A DNA stretch of 34,592 bases from Mesotaenium endlicherianum (Eukaryota > Streptophyta > Zygnematophyceae > Zygnematales > Mesotaeniaceae): contig WELA01012740.1 in NCBI GenBank assembly GCA_009602735.1, forward strand, positions 219,514 through 254,105, written 5' to 3'. The position numbers were made by a program, and so were the translations under genes. Under the pieces are notes generated by a model. It had not been told where the DNA came from. It saw nothing but the letters and a program-made list of their open reading frames with translations, and did not search any database. This document shows positions 11,878 to 21,265 of this stretch, piece after piece (the first letter of the stretch is position 1; every line of letters begins with the position of its first letter).

Positions 11878-12572
11878 TAGCAAAGAGGGATAGCATGCTT
11901 ACCTGCATAATACATGTAGGGGAGCTTGATGTATGTGTAATGTTTGTATATACATGTGCCTGTGAGTGCTTCACATATTCGTTTCCATAACCAGTTTGTG
12001 TATTGGGTTGTTTATTTTGCTCACTTATGGGACTGTTAGCCGGTGTTCATGTGACTCTCACATTCCTAAGATTGGGAAGTCAATGAGAAAGATAAGGTTC
12101 TGTTCCGGCGTTTCTTTGGTTTTTATATATTATGTTCCTGAATATCTCATTCATGAAATTTCATAATGGCCAGAGCTATGGAAGGTAAATGGAGCACGTT
12201 TGCCTTGACAAAAATCACCAAAAATCGTGTAGGTGATGTACAACTTGTTACGGAAACTGGTACCTATCAAGGGTCTGAGCAGTCATGCGCTAGAATTTAG
12301 TTGAAGGCTAAAGGCCCGTGTTGACCCAGACAGCATATACGATGGAGTAAAAAAGCAGAGGTGCGTGTATACATGTCATGTAGCGGTTGCATTTGGGAAG
12401 CAATAGTCAATTGTCCATGTGATACATGTTATATACATGCATGCATGTAACGTACTTCTAGCTACTACTTGGAGAGTTAAGTCCGATTGACAGTCTCCTA
12501 ATTAACGTCATTTCCACTACCACTGCGTTTAACACTAGGTATCCCATCGGAGCATATATGGTCTAGCTAACC
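11878..12572. other. Intergenic, AT-rich, many TACATG motifs
   Basis: No gene is seen. TACATG/CATGTA words recur (near 11910, 11950, 12370, 12424 and 12435), including ATACATGCATGCATGTAA. The stretch ends at the 5' LTR of the retrotransposon; the last five bases before it are TAACC. Confidence 0.5.
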
Positions 12573-13296
12573 TGTAATGAATCAATATTGGTAGATACAA
12601 TATTCATTAGAATATAATAGTTAATTATGTTCAGCCTGCTGAACTTTATGTAGTATTGAGTCTGCTGGACTTTATATAATTAACAGATTAAGGGCTCAGC
12701 AGGAAGCAGCAGGGTGAAGTCAACTTAAGTCAGCTTGCTGACACATTCTTTGACAGCCAGCTGACTTCCACACCTCCGTACTTCGGTAGCAGCGAACTGC
12801 CTCGATATGCATCTAAGTGTGGTATGCTAGATGAATGGCCAGATGACATCCCTACGATGGATGGCGATTCGGGATGATGGGAGATGGCGGTGGATTTGGT
12901 TAAACGAGGTCCTACCAACGTGGTTAACTCCCGGGTAGGCGGTGCCATCGCACTGACCGTTGGACAGTAAACTCATTCCATGTACATATGCTAGGCATTG
13001 CTCTCGAGTTCGGCATTCGGAAATGAGGCCAACTCTCTTGTACAGCTTACTGAGAGACTTCTGAATCCAAGGCGAGAAGCCATTGATACGCACTGTCTTC
13101 CAACCTTGCTTATGTATGAGTTTATTGATTGCATTTTGATGCTAGTTTACTTGCATTTGACTTACGAGTATTATTCACTGTTAGTGTGTTGTCCTTTGCT
13201 CTTAAAACAATTAACGGAAAATACCATAAAGATTACTTGCTGATATAAAGATTTGTATTAATTGTTAATCGCCTAGTTGGTAAGTCGATTCATTCA
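12573..13296 (+). repeat. 5' LTR (724 bp)
   Basis: Begins TGTAATGAATC and ends GATTCATTCA, directly before the primer site. It matches 20299-21012 along its length and the reversed solo LTR at 26879-27365. Divergence from the 3' LTR is uneven: the central 200-250 bp differ at only a handful of positions, while the first 150 bp differ heavily. The outer part carries repeated CTGCTGAACTTTA/CTGCTGGACTTTA words. A TATAAAG (13244-13250), present as TATAAA in all three copies, is a candidate promoter but would leave a very short R-U5. Confidence 0.92.
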
Positions 13297-13298
13297 AG

Positions 13299-13310
13299 TG
13301 GTATCGGAGC
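13299..13310 (+). promoter_or_regulatory. Primer binding site, initiator tRNA-Met
   Basis: TGGTATCGGAGC two bases after the LTR matches the common plant tRNA-Met(i) primer site TGGTATCAGAGC with one mismatch. Minus-strand DNA synthesis would start here. The gag ATG follows only about 20 bases later, so the leader is very short, and that ATG overlaps a donor-like ATG/GTAAGG. Confidence 0.85.
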
Positions 13311-13331
13311 AGGTTTCACAGTCTTCTTTGT

Positions 13332-14828
13332 ATGGTAAGGACAAGGTCTCAAACTAGCAACTCCCGAGACATGGAGAACCAGGATAACGAGAATGTCGAA
13401 AACCAGGCGGAAAGCCATGTAGCGGGAACCCGTACCTATTCTGAAGCAGTGGCAGATACTGCAGCTAGAGAGGCTGCAAATGAGGCAGCTGCTATTACCG
13501 CAGTCGCAGCACAGCAAGCTGAGGAGGAGAGAGCCAAATTAGAAGTTGAAAAATTAGCAAAGGCCGCTGAAGATACAGAGAGGAGGGAGGGACAGCCAGC
13601 TGACGAGCGCACTGTCGAAGAACTTATGGCATCCAGGGCCAATGTTCTGAACTCACCTCCTGCTGTACAACTCAATGTACCCCTAGGTCAAATTTGTGAC
13701 CGGCTGAATGCGACAGGAATTGCTGCTGCGGGAGCGAGAGGAACTGTTGAGGACACTACTCGGCGAGTAGATACCACTGCTGCTGCTGCATTTGCTAGAC
13801 TCCCACCCCAGAGTGTAGACTTGGGAGCATTGTTCGTTCAAATGCAGTCGCAAATGGCGACCATGTATCAGTCCCAACAGGAGGACAAAAGAATCATAAT
13901 GTCTCTACTGCGGGACAGAGACCAACTGGGTTCTCAAACCACTGGTGGTGGTGGCAGAGGGCCTAGTAAGCCCAAGCCGAAACCTCCCCAGGACTATGAT
14001 CCTAAGGGAAACAGAAAATATTACATGATCAAGTTTCTCGCGGATGTTGAGCAGTGGCTGGAGAATTACCCAGAACTGCAAGATTACGAGAAGGTCAGGC
14101 ACACTGGTGCGCTACTGAAAGGCAGTGCGCTACTGCCGCAGATTGGTGACTACATTGGAAAGGGGAGCGTAAGGCTCAGCAACTCGGTGACCCTACGTGG
14201 GTAGAGTTTATCGAGAAGTTGCATGAGACGCTTGATGTCATCAACCAGCAGGAGAAAGCTATCTATGCGATGATCTCCCTGACACTGAAGCAGACCACTT
14301 CAGTTGCTGAGTTTGCTCAAAAATTCCAGGAGAACATGATGAAGCAGCCAGANGCGGCCAGACTTGCCAGAACTGTATAGGATAGCATACTTCAGGTATG
14401 GCTTGAAATCCGAAGTCTCTGGTCATTTCGCAGAGAAGAAGTACGAGAAACTGGCTGACTTGATCCAGGATGCTGACGCCTGGGATCAGCAGCAGTTCAA
14501 TCACAAGCGCCAAAGTAATGCTTTGGTGTCTAAGATTGTCAAAAAGCCCCACGGTTCCTACAATGCAATTGAAGGAGACCAGGCTGCGGATGATCAGGGT
14601 GATGGATATGAGTATGAGTATAATGCCATACAGTCTAGAGGTAGAGGTGGTTTCCCTCGAGGCGGCTATGGAAGAGGTGGTGGTAGGACTAAGCCGAGAC
14701 CAGCCTCAGCAAAATCTGTTTGCTTCCATTGCCAGCAGCCAGGTCACTTCAGAGAGCAGTGTCCAGACAAGCACCTCCCAAAAGTCGAGAGAAAAGACCA
14801 GCCTTTAAAAGACAGCAACAGTCAGTAA
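13332..14828 (+). pseudogene. gag: Retrotransposon gag (capsid and nucleocapsid), frame-broken
   Basis: Encodes the structural protein of the retrotransposon particle. The ATG at 13332 starts MVRTRSQTSNSRDMENQ; an Ala/Glu-rich N-terminal part and a basic hinge rich in Pro and Lys follow (about 13960-14000). The capsid part includes KYYMIKFLADVEQWLENYPE. The frame leaves register near 14165 (in GGAAAGGGGAG) and returns near the N at 14353, after which PELYRIAYFRYGLKSEVSGH resumes. Near 14720-14760 a CCHC zinc knuckle CFHCQQPGHFREQC follows an Arg/Gly-rich stretch. The two shifts sit in a G-run and beside an ambiguous base, so they look as much like sequencing errors as decay. The last stop is at 14828. 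Confidence 0.85.
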
Positions 14829-14980
14829 TCCAGTCTACTGACTGTGAGGATGCTAGAGATAGTGAGTCGTCACTAGCTGCCCTCGTAGCAGGTATTATGG
14901 GTCCTGCTGAACTGGATTCACTATGCATGCCTGACAACCAGATAAAGGAGACCATCAGCAATATAGACGTCCAAAGAGTC

Positions 14981-15013
14981 GTGAGAGGAAAGTGAGAGGA
15001 AAGTGAGAGGAGC
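14981..15013 (+). repeat. Three tandem 11-bp units GTGAGAGGAAA
   Basis: Units at 14981-14991, 14992-15002 and 15003-15013, the last imperfect. They sit in pol where the aspartic protease should be, and they introduce an in-frame TGA. Tandem units like this often accompany replication slippage or an internal deletion. Confidence 0.8.
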
Positions 15014-18000
15014 CAGTGATGGGCAGACTAACTTGGCACCCACCAGTGCTCTTCCTCTTATCCTGTCTGGATGGCAAATGAAGGAAAAGAAGAGGCTTCC
15101 AGAAGGATGTAAGTTGCTGAATGCAATGGAGTTCGTCAAAAGCTGGAACCAGAAGGAAGACAGAATGTTCTGCCTGCTGCTAAGAGAGGTACCTCCTCAA
15201 CCTGAAGAAGTGGTGGAGAAACAGGAAAGCCCTCCGGAGCACCCTACTGCTGCAAAAATTGTTGCTCAGTACACGGATGTATTTAATATGCCTCCAGGAC
15301 TACCCCCTAAGAGGGAAGTAGATCATAGTATTGATTTATTACCTGGGAGTCAGCCACCCTGGCAACGCACTTATGGCTTTTCTTATGTGGAGAGCGAGGA
15401 GTTGAAAACACAGATTACAGAGCTTGAAGAAAATGGTTATATTTCCCCTAGTAAATCACCTTACGGCGCACCCATCCTATTTGTTAAGAAAAAGGATGGC
15501 TGTATGCGGATGTGTGTGAATTACAGAGCTCTGAACAAAATTACAGTAAAGAATAAGTATGCTTTACTTAGAAATGAGGACTTGCTCGATACCCTGTTTG
15601 GTGCTAAGGTGTTCAGTAAGATAGATCTCAAGAGCGGTTATCATCAAATCAAAATTGCTGAGGGGGATGAACACAAGACTTTCTTCCGCACACGTTATGG
15701 ACACTATGACTTCAACGTGATGCCATTTGGACTGACTAATGCCTTTGCGACCTTCATGGGTGCTATGAATGAAATTTTCAGACCTTACTTGGATAAGTTG
15801 TGCAAGTTTTCCTGGATGATATATTAAGTTTCTCTAACGATGAAGCTCAGCACGTTGAACCCTTAAAGACAGTCATGGCCACTCTGAGAAGAAATCACTT
15901 ATATGCTAAAATGAGCAAGTGTGATTTCTTTAAGGAAAGTATTGAATCCTTAGGCCACGTTGTCAGTAAAGAAGGCATCAATGTGGATCCTAACAAAGTC
16001 CAAACCATAAGGGACTGGCCAGTACCACAGTCTGTCTCTGAAGTTAGATCCTTCCTCGGGTTGGCTAACTACTATAGGAGATTTATTGAGAATTATTCTA
16101 CAAAGGCCAGTAAACTGACTGACCTTACTAAGGACATAGGGTATGTGTGGGGGGAAGAGCAGCGGCTGCCTTCCAGACCCTTAAAGATGCTCTTTGTTCT
16201 GCCCCAGTGCTAGCCGTGTATGACCCCAGCAAACCGGTGGAGGTGGTTATTGACGCCTCTGACTTTGCCATGGGTGCTATTTTGTTGCAGCCTGCTGACA
16301 AAACCACAAAGGATGGTAAGGTAAGGCAGGAATGGCATCTTGTGTTGTACAAGTCTATGAAATTAATCCAGCGGAGATTAATTACTCAGTGCATGATAAA
16401 GAGCTGCTAGCTATCATTCATGTGCTCAAACAATGGAGAGCATACTTACATGGTAAAGCTATTAAGGTGATTACAAATCATCTAGCTCTGACTCACTTTC
16501 AGAAGAAGTCCAAGCTGTCAAGGAGGGAGAACCGCTGGAGCCAGATTCTCGAGCAGTTTCAAGTCCAGATCGACTACAAACCAGGGAAGTTGAATCCTGC
16601 CGATGCACTCTCTAGAAGACCTGACTTGCAAGAAAGGAACTTTAGTCAGCATGCTGTAGATAAAGTCGTGTGTGCACTCACTTCACTAAAGGTGAAAAAG
16701 TCCTTTCTTGAACAACTTAGGAAAGCCTACCTTTCTGACCCAACATTTGAGCATAACCATATGGATGGTTTGTGTCCTGCTACTGCACTCGGGTATCGGC
16801 TTAAAGGAGGGATCGGGGTGACTGAAACCACTTCAGGGAGGCTGAAGCTGGTCATTCCTAATAACTTGGAAATAAGGTCTCTCTTACTGAGTCAAGCGCA
16901 TGACAGTCTCCTGCGTGGACATTTGGGGCAGGCCAAAACTGTTGGCAAACTGGCAAAACATTATCATTGGGAGGGGTTACCCCGGGAGGTCTTGAAATAT
17001 GTCAAGTCCTGTGACCAGTGTCAGAGAAATAAGTCTCGGCACACACCACCCGGAGGTCTCTTGCAACCGCTGCCCATCCCAGCTGGACGCTGGGAAACTA
17101 TATCCATGGACTGGGTGGTCTCACTACCAAGAACTGCCAATGGGCATGATTCAATATTGGTAGTGGTGGATAAACTGACAAAAATGGTCATTTTTATCCC
17201 CACAACTGTCAAAGTAACTGCACTCGAAACAGCAAGACAGTTCTACGACCATGCAGTATGCCAACATGGGCTCCCTTCTAATATCATCTCAGACAGAGAC
17301 TCAAAATTTACCTCTAAGTTCTGGAGAGCTTTAATGGGGTTAATGGGAGTCAAACAGCTGCTCAGCACAGCTAACCACCCTCAGACTGATGGGCAGACTG
17401 AAAGAACTAACCGAGTTCGGCAGGAGGTGCTGAGAGCATATATTAACCAAAAACAAGATAATTGGGATGACTTGTTGCCTCAAATTCAGTTCACGGTCAA
17501 CAACACGATGTACGCGTCAACGGGTAAGACTCCTTTTGAACTCAGCCTGGGTAGAGTCCCTAAGTCTCCTTTAGATGTCTTGAGGGAGTCTTTGACTCAC
17601 CTGGAAGAGATTGACAATCGGGTCTCTCTCCAGTTAACTCAAGAGTTTGCTGACACCCTGACGGAGGTCCAACATAACCTGCACACAGCCCAAGAAAATC
17701 AACAAAAATACGCTAATCAGCACCGTCGCGCGCTGACATTTTCTAAGGGCGATTTGGTCAAACTGCATTCTCAGCACCTGTACCTGCCTGGTGTGATCAA
17801 GAAAAAGCTTGGTCTAGTCTGGGTCGATCCATATTCGGTGGTGCGCCGTGTCGGTCAGAATGCTTACAAACTGAATATGTCAGCAGACTACAAGGGTCAC
17901 CCAGTCGTTAATGTCTCTTTTCTGGAACTGTACATCAAAGGTGACACACTGTTCACCGGTCATTTACCTGTCCAACCAGGACTGATCCCCGCTGTCAGAG

Positions 18001-18218
18001 AGAGTGACGCTGTGGAATATGAGGTTGAGGAGATTTTTGACGCTCGCTCTGTCCGTCGATCGTCTCAATATGTCATGAAGTACCTCATCCAATGGAAAGG
18101 TTACGATGCCTCTGGGGACACTTGGGAAATTAAAGATCAGCTAACCAATGCCAACGGGGCGTTGAAACGGTTCCACCTTCGGGCGGCTGGGGCACCTCCC
18201 TCCCTGTCATTTCCGTAG
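15003..18218 (+). pseudogene. pol: Retrotransposon pol: reverse transcriptase, RNase H, integrase, chromodomain
   Basis: Reverse transcriptase runs from about 15300 ([31 protein letters not shown]); its catalytic FLDDIL is reached only in the next frame, because a shift falls in the T-run near 15807. Further shifts lie near 16147 (G-run) and 16335. RNase H shows VVIDASDFAMGA and HDKELLAI, but the usual TDH reads TNH (AAT at 16476-16478). Integrase is open from 16332 to TAG at 18218: an HHCC finger (HDSLLRGHLG, CDQC), then catalytic Asp (17109), Asp (17292) and Glu (17400) with exact D35E spacing, a GPY-like DPYSVVRRVGQNAYKL, and a C-terminal chromodomain (YLIQWKGYDASGDTWE, about 18014-18172). 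No protease DTG/DSG motif is seen between the gag zinc knuckle and RT. Confidence 0.93.
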
Positions 18219-18230
18219 CCATGGACACGT

Positions 18231-18246
18231 GACAGGAGGTCCTGTC
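18231..18246. repeat. Perfect short inverted repeat after the pol stop
   Basis: GACAGGA-GG-TCCTGTC starts 12 bases after the pol stop codon. It could form a small hairpin in RNA or mark a recombination scar. No poly-T or other terminator signal accompanies it. Confidence 0.6.
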
Positions 18247-18253
18247 TCCATAG

Positions 18254-18325
18254 AAGTTGGAGGGGAATGTGACCGTTAGGAACAGTTGTGACAGGCAGCC
18301 CACCTTTAAAATTAAGTTGGAGGGA
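18254..18325 (+). repeat. Two internal polypurine-tract copies
   Basis: AAGTTGGAGGGGA at 18254-18266 and TTAAGTTGGAGGGA at 18312-18325. The second is identical over 14 bases to the tract that abuts the 3' LTR (20284-20297). Internal tracts could prime plus-strand DNA as central polypurine tracts do in some retroelements, or could be relics of an older pol/3'-LTR border. Confidence 0.75.
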
Positions 18326-18514
18326 GTGGTGTTCTGTCTTGAGATCAGCCGCGCTCACACTCACTTTCTGTCTAACTCAATTTACCCTGATATTCACTCA
18401 CACCAGGTATTTCACACTAGGAACTCGTCCTATCGCGTTCTCTTCATCAGGGACACTTAGTAGCGGCAAGATATCATGACTTCACTAACTACATTGTGTT
18501 GATGAGTGAGCAGG

Positions 18515-19921
18515 ATGACTCAAAAGTCAGAATTTAAGAGGAAAAAAAGAGCGGAAGAGGCACATGCAGAATACTTGCAATTCCGAGGCGACATCGAATC
18601 ATCTTCCATCTCCGCTCGGGAATCACAACGACTCCAACGACAGCGGGAGGCACAGAAGAAGAAGGAGGAGGAGGAACAGGCCAGACAGAGGCAGGAAGAA
18701 CTGGACAGAAAAGCTGCAGAGGAGGCCAAGAAAGCAGAGGAGCAGAGGCAAGGTGAGGAGAGGCGGAAGCAGCAGGCTGAAGAAGAGCAGAGGAGAATCA
18801 GTAGCTACCGCTACACAGTACTGGGCAAGGGCTTCGATTCACTGGAGGAGGCCTTCAAGTATGCTCAGAGAAGTCGCAGCGAGTCACAGAAGGACATCCT
18901 ACAGAAGGAAGGGGAGACATCCGAAAACTTTGACAAGTATATAGAGGTCAGCACAGGACTCCTCCTCTACCACGATTATGCCGGGATGGTAGGATATACA
19001 GTCAAGGAGGCCAAGGCAATGGCCCAGGTGAACGAAGCAGGGGCTGTATTGATTCCGGATATCTGGGGGAAAGATAGGGTCATTAGGATGATCCCCATGG
19101 ACGCGGACAGCTTTAAGGACTCTACATCCCATAACAGGTTCAAGGCCATGTATAATGAGGTGGAGAGAAGGAGCTGGGAATTCTTGGCCAGGGAAACCAG
19201 TCAGCTGGACTTTGCAGGGCACTGGTACCCTTGTACTCTGAAAAGGACAGATCCTGCCTTCTTCCAGAAGCCCACCGATTGGCGGTGGATGACCATCAAC
19301 ATGAGGGACCAGCAGAACGACAAGGCGACGAATGAGGATTTCCTAACAGACCTAAAGGGGAATATAGTATTGCCCCCTCACATTGCGGCTTGGGACCCAA
19401 GATTGGATGGAGTAAGAGATTGCATGAGCCAAGAAATGCAGGGGGACAGGAGCAGGGCCCGAGAGTCATTCTCCAAAGGGAAGCACGCTTATGCCAAATG
19501 GGCAAGCAAGCAGGGGGAAAAGGACCTGTATGCGGTCCGGACTCAGCAGCCCTTACCAGCACCCAAAAGGGGAAGGTCAGTGGGATATTCTTTTTCTCGG
19601 GAGGAGCTGGAGCAGCTGACAGAAGAGACCCCAACAGTCTCAGAGGAACCAGGGGACGGAGAGGAGGAGGGGTCAGAGGAAGAAGAGGAGGAAGACGAGG
19701 AGGAGGACACTAGCCTGGCCGTAATCCTGACACCTGCCACATCCCCTGTAAGGGAGAGAATTGAGTCGGCCCTGCAGCAACTCGCTGAAGAGGAGGATAT
19801 CACTTGGCTGGGAACTACCAAAGGACGGAGCCCATCTCCAGGCACGGAGACCCAGTCAGACAGGGCAGACAGGAGGGCTGCTAGAGAAATAGCCAGAGGC
19901 CTGCCGGCATCTCCCTCGTAG
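18515..19921 (+). CDS. Extra ORF downstream of pol, 468 aa, unknown function
   Basis: An uninterrupted frame between pol and the 3' LTR, in sense orientation. The first ATG in frame is 18515 (MTQKSEFKRKKRAEEAHAEY); a GTG at 18506 is less likely. Residues 36-97 are almost wholly Arg, Lys, Glu, Gln and Ala and should form a coiled coil. Residues 98-345 have globular texture with many aromatics (AGHWYPC, DWRWMTINMRDQQ). Residues 364-400 are strongly acidic and the tail is Ser/Arg-rich. No signal peptide or membrane span is seen, so it is not a typical env. No zinc knuckle or enzyme motif is recognised. A short overlapping ATG frame (18502-18537) precedes it. It could be an accessory gag-like or chromatin-targeting protein, or a captured host gene. 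It may need a spliced subgenomic RNA or internal promoter; TTCTCTTCATCAG at 18438-18450 is acceptor-like. Confidence 0.8.
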   Translation: MTQKSEFKRKKRAEEAHAEYLQFRGDIESSSISARESQRLQRQREAQKKKEEEEQARQRQEELDRKAAEEAKKAEEQRQGEERRKQQAEEEQRRISSYRYTVLGKGFDSLEEAFKYAQRSRSESQKDILQKEGETSENFDKYIEVSTGLLLYHDYAGMVGYTVKEAKAMAQVNEAGAVLIPDIWGKDRVIRMIPMDADSFKDSTSHNRFKAMYNEVERRSWEFLARETSQLDFAGHWYPCTLKRTDPAFFQKPTDWRWMTINMRDQQNDKATNEDFLTDLKGNIVLPPHIAAWDPRLDGVRDCMSQEMQGDRSRARESFSKGKHAYAKWASKQGEKDLYAVRTQQPLPAPKRGRSVGYSFSREELEQLTEETPTVSEEPGDGEEEGSEEEEEEDEEEDTSLAVILTPATSPVRERIESALQQLAEEEDITWLGTTKGRSPSPGTETQSDRADRRAAREIARGLPASPS

Positions 19922-19948
19922 AGAGAGCATGTACCCTTAGCTCATGTC

Positions 19949-20179
19949 ATGCAACATCCTTCTGGGATGCCGGTGCATGTACCAGTCAGTTTGAGGGCTG
20001 CCCAGGAGAAAGCTGCCTCCATTCAGTTTCAGACCGTGCAGGAGGAAACAACACAGTTACTGCGTTCTCCGCAGGGTCCCTACATGGAGCCCCCCTCTCT
20101 CACAGGCTTCAGAAGACCCCGAGACAGGAGAAGGGCTGACTCCCCTGACCATAGGGCTCCACGGGCATCTCCCTCTTAA
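19949..20179 (+). CDS. Small ORF, possible diverged duplicate of the extra ORF tail
   Basis: A 76-codon frame 27 bases after the extra ORF. Its C-terminus (RRADSPDHRAPRASPS) resembles that of the preceding protein (DRRAAREIARGLPASPS), and both DNA ends share GGCATCTCCCTC before the stop. It may be a duplicated tail, or the original C-terminal extension separated by a mutation. Expression is unproven. Confidence 0.3.
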   Translation: MQHPSGMPVHVPVSLRAAQEKAASIQFQTVQEETTQLLRSPQGPYMEPPSLTGFRRPRDRRRADSPDHRAPRASPS

Positions 20180-20283
20180 TGGCAAAGCGCCAAGTGCACA
20201 GTACGCTGTATGGAACAGGCATCAGTACTTTCAGTTGGGGAAACCCATGTCCCCTGTGTCAGTGTTGTCGAGGCGACAACATG

Positions 20284-20297
20284 TTAAGTTGGAGGGA
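20284..20297 (+). promoter_or_regulatory. Polypurine tract (plus-strand primer)
   Basis: TTAAGTTGGAGGGA lies one T before the TG of the 3' LTR, the standard place for the RNase H-resistant primer of plus-strand DNA. An identical 14-mer occurs at 18312-18325. Confidence 0.85.
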
Positions 20298-20298
20298 T

Positions 20299-21012
20299 TG
20301 TAATAAATCAGTATATTGGTTGATATAATATTCATTTAAATATAACAGTTAAATAAGTTCAGCCTGTTGAACTCTAGTTAATAATCAGTCTGCTGGGCTT
20401 CATATTTAATATCAGTTTAATTAGTCAGCCGGAAGCAGCAAGCTGAAGTCAGCTTAAGTCAGCTTGCTGACACATTCTTTGACAGCCAGCTGACTTCCGT
20501 ACTCGGTAGCAGCGAACTGCCTCGATATGCATCTAAGTGTGGTATGCTAGATGAATGGCCAGATGACATCCCTATGATGGATGGCGATTCGGGATGATGG
20601 GAGATGGCGGTGGATTTGGTTAACCGAGGTCCTACCAACGTGGTTAACTCCCGGGTAGGCGGTGCCATCGCACTGACCGTTGAACAGTAAACTCATTCCA
20701 TGTACATATGCTAGGCATTGCTCTCGAGTTCGGCATTCGGAAACGAGGCCAACTCTCTTGTACAGCTTACTGAGAGAGATCTGAATCCAAGGCCAGAAGC
20801 CACTGATACGCACTGTCTTCTAACCTTGCTTATGTATGAGTTTACTGAGTTGCATTATTGATGCTAGTTTACTTGCATTTGACTTACGAGTATTGTTTGT
20901 TGCTAGTGTGTCGTCCTTTGCCGTTTAATCAGTTAACGAAAAATACCATAAAGATTACATGCTGATATAAAAATCTTTATTAATTGTTAATCGCCTATTT
21001 GGTAAGTCGATT
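20299..21012 (+). repeat. 3' LTR (about 714 bp, last bases missing)
   Basis: Begins TGTAATAAATCAG and matches the 5' LTR up to GGTAAGTCGATT, then lacks the final CATTCA and passes into an integrase-like sequence. Its first 150 bp are much more different from the 5' LTR than its middle is; there it more closely resembles the solo LTR at 26879-27365. This mosaic suggests the two LTRs do not come from one simple insertion. Confidence 0.9.
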
Positions 21013-21013
21013 A

Positions 21014-21138
21014 CAAACGCTGCCCATCCCAGCTGGCCGTTGGGAAACAATATCCATGGACTGGGTAGTCCCACTGCCACGAACTGCCATTGGGCATGAT
21101 TCGATACTGGTAGTCGTGGATAAACCGACAAAAAATGC
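21014..21138 (+). pseudogene. Integrase fragment fused to the LTR end
   Basis: About 125 bp closely match the integrase core at 17064-17188 (CTGCCCATCCCAGCTGG..., ATCCATGGACTGGGT) with roughly one difference in nine bases, so it derives from a related but different copy. It contains the codons around the first catalytic Asp and abuts the 3' LTR with no spacer. It is too short to function. Confidence 0.9.
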
Positions 21139-21265
21139 AAAATTGTCTTCAGATGATGAACGACAAAGTTAGAGTCAAAAGAGTGAGGTTCAAAGTTCAG
21201 GTTCCCAACGAAATTTCAAGTGAAAAGTTTGTCATACCCGAGGTCACAAAAAAGCTCTTAGAGCC

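Larger units (their letters stand above)
12573..21012 (+). mobile_element. Ty3/gypsy chromovirus LTR retrotransposon with an extra 3' ORF
   Basis: Order: 5' LTR (12573-13296), tRNA-Met primer site (13299-13310), gag (13332-14828), pol with reverse transcriptase, RNase H, DD35E integrase and chromodomain (about 15003-18218), an extra 468-codon ORF (18515-19921), polypurine tract (20284-20297) and 3' LTR (20299-21012). The integrase-last order, GPY-like module and chromodomain place it in the chromovirus branch of Ty3/gypsy. It is not competent as read: gag and pol are broken by single-base frame shifts, no protease motif is seen, and an expected RNase H Asp is Asn. The 5' LTR begins TG and ends CA. 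The 3' LTR lacks its last six or so bases and no target duplication of TAACC is found on the right, because the LTR is fused to an integrase fragment. Confidence 0.93.

Noticed and set aside
12827..13093. 88-codon minus-strand frame inside the LTR, also present at 20547-20813
   Set aside because: It occurs in both LTRs only because the LTRs are copies; the solo LTR has it disrupted and no function is suggested.
17021..17212. Minus-strand frame inside integrase
   Set aside because: It is the antisense shadow of the integrase core.
18515..19921. Calling the extra retrotransposon ORF an env gene
   Set aside because: No signal peptide, no membrane span, no cleavage-site pattern, and its N-terminus is a charged coiled coil.
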